Shown here: positions 1 through 10,525 of the stretch, piece after piece | How positions within the stretch are numbered: the stretch's first letter is position 1 | How the letters are laid out: every line of letters begins with the position of its first letter | NCBI RefSeq assembly: GCF_020497125.1 | Contig: NC_059072.1 | Coordinates: 273,774,045 to 273,838,044, forward strand | DNA from: Mauremys mutica | Lineage: Eukaryota > Chordata > Testudines > Geoemydidae | Direction of reading: 5' to 3' | Length of the DNA stretch: 64,000 bases | Program-made: the position numbers and the translations under genes | Notes under the pieces: generated by a model | Seen by the model: the letters and a program-made list of their open reading frames with translations, nothing else | What the model was told of the DNA's origin: nothing | Database searches by the model: none

Positions 1-533
1 GCAATTTGGAAATAAGAGTTTAAATAAATCCAGTCCTGATTCAGGATAGCAAGATAGTCTATAAGTACATGCTTTAATTCTGTCTTGATTATGGAGTGAA
101 TTCAGTGATTTCCTGAATCAGGGCCAGAATGTTTGATGGGAGACCATAATTCGGATTATTTTTGCGAAGGCTGTGAGTGTGGGGGTGGGAGAAATGTAGG
201 AATGTATCCAGGTTGGGATAACTTTACTGTGAAAGATTTGTTTTACAAAAGCTCAGTGCATGTTTTCTACATAAATATTTCATTGTGTTTATATATTACA
301 ATTTATTATTTGAATAGTGCTTTAATGTTCATGGCTCTTTACAAATAAACACAGGTGACTCCCTTCCTAAAAGAGTTAAATTTAAACTGATCCACATACA
401 CAGGGGCCTAGATCTGTCAGGGAGCCCCACTGAAATCAATGAGGTTAAATACAGGTGTCTGATGGAGCAGATCAGCTGACTGGATCAGTACCGAATATAA
501 GAAAAGAGCAATTGCAAGAGGCAACAAAGTGGG
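1..533. other. Unassigned AT-rich DNA
   Basis: I see no convincing exon, RNA gene or recognisable repeat. The only open frame (71 codons from position 133) has no family signature and low-complexity residues. A short stretch near 404-450 resembles the palindromic MITE fragments common in reptile genomes but is too short to call. Confidence 0.4.
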
Positions 534-559
534 GTGTGTGTGTGTGTGTGTGTGTGTGT
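534..559. repeat. (TG)n microsatellite
   Basis: An uninterrupted run of GT dinucleotides of about 26 bases. Such runs are length-polymorphic in vertebrates; nothing else is attached to this one. Confidence 0.95.
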
Positions 560-2984
560 AACAATGAAAACAGTGTGGTTATATGGTTTCTTGCTAGAGA
601 TCATTTTTAAACAGGAGTGGGGTGGGGTTTAGTATTAATGAGGCCCTACTATGACCACCACAATGAGCCCTGTGTGATTCACACACATAAAGCGGACCCA
701 TTCAAAAGACATTAACATGTTATTCTTTTGCAAAAATCTGCCTCTCATGCAGTCTGCAGTGCACAGGTGATGTTAGGGAGAGGGGGATGTCTGAAGCTAG
801 TGCATCTGTGACTCAGCAGATCCACCAATCAGCCCTCTCCATCATGTAGGGAGGTACATCAGTTTTTGGGCCTACAGCAACCTTGAAGCTTTCCAATACT
901 TAGCAAGTTGGGAGGAGGATTCCATCCCCTGTAATCCAATGGTGCATCCCATTTACTTGTGCTAAGTGACAGGTTCAGGGTTTGGCATTTATTATATTCA
1001 CTGTAAATGTCCATTGAAATCGTTGTGAGGTAGATGATTAATATTTTACTTTGCAAAGTAGTTTCTCAAAACACTGAGGCCTTTAATTTTGCTATTGCTT
1101 TTTATTCAGTGTGAAATAGTCTTTTCTGATTGTGCTATTTTACCTTAAAAAATAACCAAACACAGCATGTTACATAATATTTGACATTGTCGACAACCAC
1201 TATAAGTTGTAGTAGGTTTACTACATCTGCAATCCCATCATTAACTATTGAATGACTTATTCTTCTATTTTTATGTTAGAGAATCTGATTAAAATAAATG
1301 TATTTATTGTTATAGCTGTTAATAATAGCAGTTGTGTTCATTTTGTTAACATTATCTAGTATTGTGCATATATTGTTTTGAGTTTTGTTAAGTAATAAGT
1401 ATTTGGATGTCTGCAGCTAGCAGTTAGCAAAAGGTGAAACTCACTTCACCTGCATGGATTCTGAAGCAGACAATACTCTGGCTCCACTAATATTAGAGTT
1501 TAGTGGTGAGACTATGTAGCCATCGGAGACATATACATTCTTACCCAATGGCAGAAAATAGGACCCTATGCCTCAATTTGTCTTTGATTAGTAAGCCTCA
1601 TTTCCCTGTTTTCTGTTTCATCTCTATGAAGTTCAACATTCCCACAGAAGGGCTGATAGTGTCTGCTGCATTCCATTGTACTGCTTTCAGCAAACACCAA
1701 GCTTACAATATTTCACTTCTATTGAGGACCCAGGAAACACCACAAATTGATTTCAATGGGACTACTCACAGAGTAAGGGTTGAATCAGGTCCTTAGAAAG
1801 CTCTGATCTCAGGCAGTCTTAACCTCTGAAGACATGAGTTAAAGGAGGTTGGAGGTAAAGAGTATTTCCATGCATAAAATATTTACCAGCTAAGAGTGTC
1901 CTCACTTAAATTTGTTATTTAACACATCAGTGTTGTTTATCCCCATGGCAAATTCATGTGGTTGAGACTGTAAATTAAACTTTTCTATAATTCTCCAGGT
2001 ACCTTCAACTATTTTTCCTCAAAAGATGTGAAGTTCACAGCAGTGTCAAGATATGTTCTTTTGTTCTCTTTTTGCACTTAATTTTTCCACAAATATTTGG
2101 TAGGAGAAAGTTTCACTCCCCAAAATTTGCAGAAAAATTGTAGTATAATGTAGTAATATTGTTTTGCATTCTACCTCCATTAGGCTCCTTTTATTTAGAT
2201 CACTCTAGGGAACTGCAGTTTTTTAATACATGTTTATATTTTTTTCCAAAAAATTGTCTTGGTGTAGTTTTCTCCACTCCATGTAATTCTCACGTTACCT
2301 TTTTTATTTTAGCAACACTCAAAGAAGGACGGGACATGTAAATGGATAACAACATCCAGAGTTATAATGATGCTAACAAATTTTTGAAGGGATACAAGAC
2401 TAGAGCTCGGGAAATTGATTTTCTGATTTTATGTCAGTTCTGAAAAATTGGAGGGAGGAAATTGGGTCAGATTGAACTGAAAAAGTCCATACTGGATTGA
2501 ACAAAATGTATAATTTGACCTGAAACATTTTTGTTTCTGAGAACTTTTAAAGGGTTAGATTCACAAAATGGCAGCAGAAGATTGCCAACTTTATAACCTT
2601 TGGACCAGCAGTTACAGGACTCCTCCGGGTAGGTGGGAAACTCAGGTTTAAATTCCTGCTCTTGAACAGAGACTTATACCTAGCTCTCCCCTTCCCTCAG
2701 GTACTTGCCCTACTCGTGAGATTATAGATTGTTCTGAGGTAGGGTTATTTCCTCCTCCAATTTGTGAATATAATCCCCTAGTCAAAATTATTTAGTGAAT
2801 TTATGTCAAATTCACAAATAGTTTCAGGTCAATCAAAACTACTCTTTTTTGTTTGTCTTTTTTGGTGAATAAACAAATCTAAAAAAAATTCACACTGCTC
2901 TATATGAAACCTCATGCTTCAGGGCTTAAACCAATCTTTAAATATGAAGGATTATGACAAAACCTTTTAGGAGATGAGACTGTT
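560..2984. other. Unassigned non-coding DNA
   Basis: This 2.4-kb stretch has only short open frames without family features (the longest is 97 codons at 1503). A fragment around 1750-1795 with an 'aatgggactactcac' string resembles palindromic amniote MITEs. No gene or RNA can be supported. Confidence 0.4.
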
Positions 2985-3093
2985 GCACCTCTACCTGCTG
3001 CGGGGTTTCTTGCCCTTTCCTCTGTCAGCCTAATGGGCTAGATGGACTATGGATCTGATCCAGCCTGGCAAATCCTATGTTCCTATTCTGAAC
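2985..3093 (+). mobile_element. CR1-type LINE 3' tail fragment
   Basis: The segment ends in 'ggctagatggactatgg', 'ctgatccagcctggcaa' and repeated 'cctatgttcctat'. This is the style of the 3' untranslated tail seen in other CR1 copies in this window, which end in short repeats of ATTCTATG or TTCTTATGT. Only about 110 bases remain, as expected for a strongly 5'-truncated insertion. The exact 5' border cannot be seen. Confidence 0.5.
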
Positions 3094-3234
3094 ATTACAC
3101 CTGTTTCCTGAATGGCTGAAAATTGGTACATACTTCTACTAGTAATTTTTATAGTAATTTATATTTGCACAGTTTAATTCAAGTTTATGTTCTAGCCTGC
3201 ACTTTATATTCTGTAGCTTTTTTGCTAGGAATCA

Positions 3235-3530
3235 TCTTTGTTGTCCTAATCACTATAGCAATTTCTTTACAGCAATAACATCTTTTCAGTGAAAAAATGC
3301 CCAGAACCGAATGTAATATTTCAGACAAAGTCTATTTGGTGCTTTGTATAATACTACTTTATTTGATTTGTACTCTGCTTTTTTATTGAGGCATCCTAGT
3401 GTTCTGTTAGCCATTTTTACTGCAACAATATATTGACTTCAAGGACTTTTCTGCTATAACCCCTAGTCCCTTTGCTGGTCAATATGCTTCATGACTCTTC
3501 CATTTAATATGTACCTTCTATTATGTGTTG
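3235..3530 (-). mobile_element. Ancient CR1/L2 reverse-transcriptase relic
   Basis: On the minus strand a degenerate frame reads ANRTLG followed by a segment ending in YYIRFWA. This matches the conserved 'KANRTLGC...[10 protein letters not shown]' block at the C-terminal end of CR1/L2 ORF2, also readable in the good CR1 copy at 30.1-32.7 kb. There are stop codons and many substitutions, so this is an old 3'-region fragment. CR1 and L2 cannot be told apart from this piece. Confidence 0.65.
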
Positions 3531-3746
3531 GAACATTAACACTTGAAAGAACAGATGCCAGTACAGAAACTGCAGCAGAAACTAGTAGCAGTACAGTTAA
3601 CCATTGCAGGCATATGATAGATGTTTCAAAAATTAGAACATCTCTGATCTTGTCAACGTACTACATGTTGCATGTCTTTACATTCTTGTCAGTTGAAGAA
3701 TAAGTAATGGAAATAGACTTGGTCCCTGAGAACTTTACAATACATG

Positions 3747-4168
3747 TGTTATGGCCCCAAAAGGCCCGAGGTACTCTGCAAGAACGAGACCGACTCCACA
3801 CTGAGAGTAATTGGTTTTAATGAAGGTAACGTGACACATCTGCAACGGGGACCCCAAGCGTTGCTGTCACTGAGACGGGGACCCAGCGCCCTGTAGCTCG
3901 GCCTGGGGTGAAGTCCGAAAACAAACACAAAGCATGCTCATTTTATACAAACAGCAGCATATCAGCTCATACATAATGCAATAGAAACTCTCCACCCTCC
4001 GGGGCTGCCCCCCTGGCCAACAGCCAGGAGCTTGCCAAGCAGCAGTCCCAGCCGGTTGCAACAGGTTAACACTAGCATGACGTGTCCTACAATAACCGGA
4101 GGCTGAGAAAGCGGAACTGCCTAAGCTAAGCCGTAACAGAATCTTCCGTGGTTCCCTAGCCTCCTACA
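3747..4168 (-). mobile_element. Solo LTR of an endogenous retrovirus-like element
   Basis: The 422-bp segment begins TG and ends CA. It is flanked by a perfect 5-bp direct repeat ACATG (3742-3746 and 4169-4173), the hallmark of retroviral integration. Read on the minus strand it has a TATA-like box (complement of 3941-3950) and downstream an ATTAAA polyadenylation signal (complement of 3816-3821), in the right order for U3-R-U5. No internal gag, pol or env sequence is adjacent, so it is a solo LTR left by recombination between two LTRs. The 64-codon minus-strand frame inside it is incidental. The ERV class is not determinable from the LTR alone. Confidence 0.85.
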
Positions 4169-4335
4169 ACATGTAACATTCATGGGGGTAACTATATTTT
4201 CTGTTTGCTCGCACAGCCTTTCCAATGATCCAAAGTTTCCTTTATCTGCTTTAATTGATCCTATAAAAATAAATATTTAATTTTGTATTATCAGCAAGCT
4301 ATCGTATCATAAACTGAAAGTCTCATTCAAATCAT

Positions 4336-4361
4336 ACACACACACACACACACACACACAC
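4336..4361. repeat. (CA)n microsatellite
   Basis: About 26 bases of CA repeats, followed by the left end of the proposed 6.1-kb hAT element 33 bases later. Confidence 0.95.
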
Positions 4362-5379
4362 TCTCACACGTGGAGGGGTTTTGAAACCAACTACCATAAC
4401 TCCCCACTTAACGTTGTCCCGGTTAATGTTGTTTTGTTGTTACGTTGCTGATCAATTAGGGAACATGCTTGTTTAAAGTTGTGCAATGCTCCCCTATAAG
4501 GTTGTTTGGCAGCTGCCTGCTTTGTCCAATACTTGTGGGATTCTATGAAAGAGCAGCCTCTCCTTGTGGGAATTAGAATCAGGGAAGGCCAGCAGCCCCC
4601 CCATCAGATCCCCTAAATTCCCTGTGAAGTATGTGGCTCAGCAGCTGCCAAGCAGCAGTTCAACTGTCCTTCCCACCACTGCCATGCTGCTCCTGCCCTG
4701 CCCTCTGCCTTGCAGCTGCTCCCGGGACAGTGATTTCCCTCCCCCCCCCGCCAGTTTTGTGAACTAGTTACATGCCAATTTAGTGACTGTTTGGAAATTT
4801 GAATTGAAATTGAAACATTAATACACACTTTAAAAGCATATAAAGTGTATGAAAAGATACATGTATCTGAAAAAAGTATAATAGATTGAAAAGTATGAAC
4901 ATTGACTAGCTTCTTTATACAGCTGTTGTTTTTTATGGCAATGTCAGTGCATTCATTTCAGTTATGTTGGCCAACCTAATAATTTCAAATTATGATTTGT
5001 GAGCAAAGTCTAAATGAGCTCTCCCTGACAGCTAGTGATGAGCTGGGGGCTGGGGTGGTATCCAGCAAACAGCTGTGTTGCCCAAGTGATAGATTTTGGC
5101 TGGGATTGGGTTACAAATCACTTGACTGCAGGGGCGGGGAATGAAATGTTGTTATTCTTATTGTATAAGTAAAGAGCAGTAGAACTGAACTTAGCCTGTG
5201 CTGATGGAGGGCATCAAGAGAGAGGGTGGGGACAGGTGTTTTGCTTGATGGTCTGTCTGAGTCACAAGTACTATTTGATCTGCCCCTCTCCACTGTTTAA
5301 AGACAAAGTAGATTATGCTCCATAGATAGTCTTTTGTTAAGTGACCATTACAGCTGAAATGACTGATAATCAGGTCTAA

Positions 5380-5790
5380 GTGCTTAGACCTGCTGTGGGA
5401 CAGTGTTTCTGTGGAAGAGACGACCCACTCTGCACTAGCAGTGAGGTTCCCCCACTGAGAGATCAGTTGAAATCACTGAGAGCTGGGTGGAACCTCAAGA
5501 GACCAACTCGCAGAGGTCACAGTGGAAGGTGGCAGCAGAAGTTGACTGCACAGGGCCATTGGCAACAGAGCGATGGAGTGAACGGTGGCACAATGAACAA
5601 CAGTGGCCAGAGCGAACAGTGAGCAGCTGGAGGAACAAGCAAAGTGCCTTCTTGCCCCCCACCTGGGAGGTGAACTCATGTGAAAACACCTCTGAACTCC
5701 GAGTCTCCACTGACCAAGGACAACACCGCTGAGTGGGGTGCGGTGGAGGGAAAAGTGACGGGCATGTTAAATAAACATTTGTTTGTTGGA
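5380..5790 (+). other. Interior segment of the hAT relic, possible 5' exon region
   Basis: This GC-richer segment lies between the left terminal region and the CR1 insertion. It has several overlapping open frames of 66-81 codons and a canonical AATAAA at about 5771-5776. None of the frames has a recognisable domain. It may be transcribed leader of the transposon or a separate unclassified repeat; I cannot decide. The frames are not annotated as genes. Confidence 0.3.
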
Positions 5791-5989
5791 CTATATTTTA
5801 GTGGCTTTGCTCCAGAATGCTAGATTTGTGACAGGGAATGGAAACTTACATAAATATGTTTCCTAGTAGGCCAAGATTTTTAAAATGCATTATTTGCCAA
5901 GATTGTTATCTCACATCATTGCTATCTTGAGAGGTCATTATGTTGGGGAGTTTCTGTACTAAACATTTTTATTATTATAATTAATTTTT

Positions 5990-7220
5990 ACATAAGAATG
6001 GCCATACTGGGTCAGACCAATGGTCCATATAGCCCAGTATCCTGTCTTCCAACAGTGGTCAAGGCCAGGTGCTTCAGAGGGAATGAACAGAACAGGTCAT
6101 CATCAAGTGATCCATCCCCTGTTGCCCATTCCCAGCTTCTGGCAAACAGGCTAGGGACACTCAGAGCATGGTGTTGCATCCCTCCCCATCCTGGCTAATA
6201 GCCACTGATGGACCTATTCTCCAGGAATTTATCTAGTTCTTTTTTTAATCCTGTTATAGTTTTGGTCTTCACAGCATCCCCTGGCAAAGTGTTCCATGGG
6301 TTGACTTTATGTTGTGTGAAGAATTACTTCCTTTTGTTTTTTTTTAAACCTGCTGCCTATTAATTTCATTGGGTAACTGCTAGTTCTTGTGTTAAGTGAA
6401 GGATTAAATAATATTTCTTTATTCACTTTTTTCACACCAGTCAAGATTTTATAGACCTCTATCATATCCCCCCGTTAATCGTCTCTTTTCTAAGCTGAAA
6501 ATTCCCAGTCAATTTAATCTCTCCTCCTGTTTCATACCCCTAATCATTTTAGTTGCCCATCTCTGTATCTTTTCCAATTCCACTGTATCTTTTTTGGGAC
6601 GGGGTGACCAGATCTGAACACAGTATTCAAGGTGTGCACGTACCATGGATTTATATAGAGGCAATATGATATTTCCTGTCTTATTATCTATCCCTTTCTT
6701 AATGACTCTCAACATTCTGTGTGCTTTGTTTACTGCTAGTGCACACTGAATGGATATTTTCAGAGAGCCATCCACAATTACTCCAAGATCTCTTTCTTGA
6801 GTGTTAACAGCTAATTTAGAGCCCATCATTTTGTATGTATAGTTGAGATTATGTTTTCCAATATGCATTACTTTTCATTTATCAACATTGAATTTCATCT
6901 GCCATTTTGTTGTCCAGTCACCCAGTTTTGTGAGATCCCTTTGTAACTCTTCGCAGTCTGCTTTGGACTTAACTATCTTGAATCGTTTTGTATCATCTGC
7001 AAATTTTGCCACCACATTGTTTACCCAATTCTCCAGCTCATTTATGAATATGTTGAACAGTAATGGTCCCAGTACCGACCCCTCAGGGATACTACTATTT
7101 ATCTCTCTCCATTCTGAAAATTGATAATTTATTCCTACCCTTTGTTTCCCATCTTTTAACCAGTTACTGATCCATGAGAGGACTTCCCTCTTATCCCATG
7201 ATGGCTTACTTTTCAAAAGT
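5990..7220 (-). mobile_element. 5'-truncated CR1 LINE inserted in the hAT relic
   Basis: The element runs right to left. Its 3' end is at the left, near 'acataagaatggccat' (the complement of a '...ttcttatgt' tail), preceded by a CR1 3' UTR. Upstream is the C-terminal half of ORF2 (6509-7216). It is 5'-truncated inside the reverse transcriptase at about 7220. It belongs to the same subfamily as the copies at 46.4-48.0 and 49.95-51.0 kb, which share 'catgggataagagg' near their 5' breakpoints and the 3' tail. Confidence 0.85.
6509..7216 (-). pseudogene. CR1 ORF2 reverse transcriptase fragment (broken)
   Basis: This is the palm and C-terminal part of a CR1 reverse transcriptase, the enzyme that copies LINE RNA into DNA at the target nick. 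The 113-codon upstream part contains the B-motif PEGSVLGP and the catalytic FADDT; the 119-codon downstream part contains the MLRVIKKG and LEYCVQIWSP blocks. Both parts are in one frame, separated by a single stop at 6875-6877 where a lysine codon would be expected (KCKVMHIGKHN region in the sister copy at 50.26 kb). The downstream part then shifts frame after 'QEERLN'. The endonuclease and N-terminal half are missing. It is a dead copy. Confidence 0.85.
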
Positions 7221-7228
7221 CAATTTAA

Positions 7229-7246
7229 ATATATATATATATATAT
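7229..7246. repeat. (AT)n microsatellite
   Basis: A short AT run directly at the 5' border of the antisense CR1, just left of the transposase pseudogene. Confidence 0.85.
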
Positions 7247-7405
7247 GGGGTTTTTTTAGAAATCTAGACCTGTTATGTGCTTTGGTGGATTTTGCATTAT
7301 CCTTATGTTAAATTTGCATTATCCTAACAAAACATTTGCTTTATTCATATCTCTTTTATATGTTGCAGGTAAAATTGAAAATGAAAAGACAAAAAAAACA
7401 TAACA

Positions 7406-9368
7406 ATGTTTCCACTCAAAGGAACTAACCAACGTGAAGAACACATCAAGAACCAAGAATATATCAACATGTCATCTGATGGTTCAATTGGTGTATCTAC
7501 ATCCGACCAGCTCGAAGCACAAACACAGCTACCTACTGAAGAAACAGTGTCTCCAAAACCTAAAGGCAGTTCTTGATGTTTGTTGGTCAAAGTGTTCCCA
7601 TTTTCTGAAGTTACAAAAGATGGCTACTGGTGCACCTCTTGCGGAGAATGAAAGTTTTCCAATGCTATAATTGGTAAAAGTGGAGGAGCTTGGTCTGTCA
7701 GACCGATCAGCAAAGCCAATGCTGACAAACTATGTGAAAAGGCAGCAGAACACTAGGCCTCTGTACTGCATCAACATGCAGAAAGCCTTATAAGCCCACT
7801 TTCAAAGCCAATTTTAGAAGTACTTAATGAGGCTGTTAAGAATGCTGAAGACACAACACAGTTCATGCGAACAAACATGGCTGTGGCATCATACTTTCTA
7901 TTTAAGCAAGAGAATACCACACACTATAAACTGGAGGCCAATGTTAAGTGCATTGTCAATTGTTCATCCTGAAGTTGAACACTGGTTCCAAACAAGACCA
8001 GCAAATGCTCGCTATCTTTCTGCAAGAAACTCAACTGACTGGCTAGAAGTATGCGGTGCAACAGTGAAAGGCTCAGCAGTAGAAAAAGTGACGAGCTCTC
8101 TCACCATATTCAAAAAATTTGCATACATGGCTGATGAATGCACCGATGCAAATGGGCATCAAGTATTAAGTCACTGAGTATGTTATCTTGATGTCAGTGG
8201 TAGGCTAGTAGATGCATTTCTAGATGTTCAAGTTATAGAAGACACATCAGCTGCATCTGTGACAACCCACATCTTAGAAGAGTTAAATGCTTGTCAATTG
8301 GAGCTCAAACAGATGGCTGCTTGTGCATTTGATGGAGCTGCAAACTTCTCTGGAAGACATGGTGGCGTACAAGCTTTGCTCAGAGAAAAGTGTAAACCTA
8401 ATCTCTCCTATACACACTGCAGAGGCCATCTACTCCAACTAGCACTAGTAAGAGCTGCAGAATCTTCAAAAGACATTTAAAAAGCTATAAATGTAATGTT
8501 TTCATTATATTCTTTTTTCAGCAAGAGTCCAAAAAGACTGAATATCTTGGAAAATATAGAAGAAACACTGGGACTGAAGTTCAAATTAGTCCAACCTGGG
8601 AAAACCCACTGGCTTTCTCATGAGCGATCCTAGGCTGTTGTCTTAAAATTACTCCAGCCATTATTACTGGCTTTGGAAAGTATCTACCAAGATGGGATGG
8701 ATCTAAGTAGTGAGGCTGGTGGATTAATTTTGCTACTACGTTCAGAGAAGACTATTGTCATTCTCTCTCTCATAAGTCTACTGTTGAAACCACTTGGGTC
8801 ATTAAACAATGCTATCCAGGCACCTGTTACAACAGTAGTAGACCTTTGTCCAGCAATAGAAGCTAAATTTGGCTCAATCAGAGAGCTATCCATTGAAAAA
8901 GTACTGGAAGAAGCAAAGACTTTAGTCCAGAAGTTGACTAATGAAGGCATTTATATTGAATCCTTAAGCGAAGAGGACAAGAAGTGTTTGTTAAGACAAC
9001 TGAAGAAGTACACAGACTTGATTCTTAAAAATCTACAACAGCAACTTCTAGATTCTACTCAACCTCTACGTAGCATTTACAGATGCCTGTCCTATAAAAC
9101 ACTGACAGTTGAGTGGAGTGAGGCACTACCAGCAATGGGGCTGCCATGTGAACAGGACAGAATAGAGAATTTGAACACAGAGTGGAATATCACACGAGGA
9201 ATGAATTAAGATTTGACTTCAACTTCTTTTTTATCACCACTAGTGGCTCGACTCGATCTTTGTGCTGTGTTTCCTGGGATGAAAGAAGCAGGAATTAATC
9301 TCTTGCTACTCCCAGTCACAACAGCTGCAACGGAGTGTTCTTTTTCATCATTGAATAGAATTGAATAA
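7406..9368 (+). pseudogene. hAT transposase pseudogene, KIAA1586/ZMYM-like
   Basis: The coding trace starts at the ATG at 7406, just after a splice-acceptor-like 'tatgttgcag' (ending about 7370). Near codon 78 the motif DGYWCTSCGE resembles the TTF-type zinc finger of hAT transposases. Further on are YMADECTDANGHQ and CAFDGAANFSGRHGG (the DDE/RNase-H-like core with its catalytic-type Asp residues), YTHCRGHLLQLALV, and near the end LLLPVTTAATECSFSSLNRI, the hAT C-terminal dimerisation signature. The frame is broken by stops at 7574, 7649, 7754, 8175, 8478, 8631 and 9207 and by a 1-nt insertion near 7910, and it ends early at 9366. It is about 650 codons long. Known relatives include domesticated KIAA1586 and the ZMYM genes. 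The gene is inactive; the many lesions indicate age. The assignment to hAT is firm, the subgroup is an inference. Confidence 0.85.
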
Positions 9369-10486
9369 AAGCCACCAAAGATGAACATATTGCATTCAAG
9401 AAGTTCATTAACAGAGTTGTGCAAAATTATAACAAGAAACCAAGAAGGATGTAGATGTAGTGCTTCATAGAAGGCTTGAGTAGCCAACTTTAATTTGTGT
9501 GATGATTTTAAAACATCAGTTAAATCTAGTAAAATGGTCATGAAACATTTTTCAGTTTTTACTATGGTGCCATACAGCCCACCTTCACCCTCACTGTCTC
9601 ACCCCAATAGGCCCTGATACACACACCCTGCAAATTCAAACACCCCCCCAATTTCAATTCCTGGGGAAAACACTGTCCTGGGAGCTCCCTGCTTGCTGAG
9701 ATAGGGGTACTGATGTCAGGATGTCCCCCTGTTCCTGCCCCCCACTCCATATTCCATCTCCACGAAGTGGAAGAGGGGACAGTCACAGGGCTCAGGGACA
9801 GAAGTGTGGGGGGAGCTTTCAGGAAGCTGTTGATTCCTGTCTGAACTGGCTGATCTGCTTAAAAGGGCAATGTACTTGAAGTGCGGTCAGTGTACTTAAA
9901 GGGGCAATGCACGTCTCTCTCTCACTCATACACGCACCCCCTAGCACTTTGGAAAGTCAGCACCTGTACCGCCGTGCATGTGCTGTCAGGAGGAGGGATA
10001 TGTGGGTTCATCATCATGTTCAGTTTTGGCAGGGAAGTGTTTGCAGCTACTGCCCTGCATCTATTGTGTTTCCTCCCTCCTGCCTCAGTCCATGCTGCCT
10101 TATAGAGTGTGAGGCTACATTAACAACAATGTATTAACCCTTGAGGGCTCAGCCGAGTGCTAGTTCATCATTTAGCAAAAAGGCATTCCCTGGGACATAT
10201 TCCACCCTCTTACTCCACCCCCTCAACCAAGCTTTACAATCATTCATTGCTGTGTACAATATTAAACTGTTTGTTTAAAATTGTTTAAAACTTATACTGT
10301 ATATGTATAAAATGTCTTTTGTCTGGCAAAAAAACATTTCCCTGGAATCTAACCCCCCCCCATTTACATTAATTCTTATGGGGAAACTGGATCTCCTTAA
10401 CATCATTTTGCATAACATCGTTTTGCATCGTTTCACATTTTTCAGGAACATAACTACAACGTTAAGTGAGGAGTTACTGTAGCTTG

Positions 10487-10488
<2 letters not shown>

Positions 10489-10523
<35 letters not shown>
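10489..10523. repeat. (AT)n microsatellite
   Basis: A 35-base AT run starting 10 bases beyond the right end of the proposed hAT element. Confidence 0.95.

Positions 10524-10525
<2 letters not shown>

Larger units (their letters stand above)
4394..10479 (+). mobile_element. Large hAT-type DNA transposon relic with transposase
   Basis: The left end 'ccataactccccacttaacg' and the complement of the right end, 'cagtaactcctcacttaacg', are inverted copies of each other. Both are followed by similar GC-rich subterminal DNA (about 4394-4750 and 9660-10479). Between them lie a broken hAT transposase gene (7406-9368, plus strand), a stretch of unknown interior DNA, and a CR1 inserted on the opposite strand (about 5990-7220). 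I infer that this is one autonomous-type element of roughly 6.1 kb, of which about 1.2 kb is the later CR1. No 8-bp target duplication can be recognised (ACCAACTA against TAGCTTGA), so the ends could belong to two neighbouring MITE copies instead; the shared orientation of the ends and the transposase argues for one element. Confidence 0.6.

Noticed and set aside
3867..4061. 64-codon minus-strand frame
   Set aside because: It lies fully inside the solo LTR and has no viral or host protein feature.
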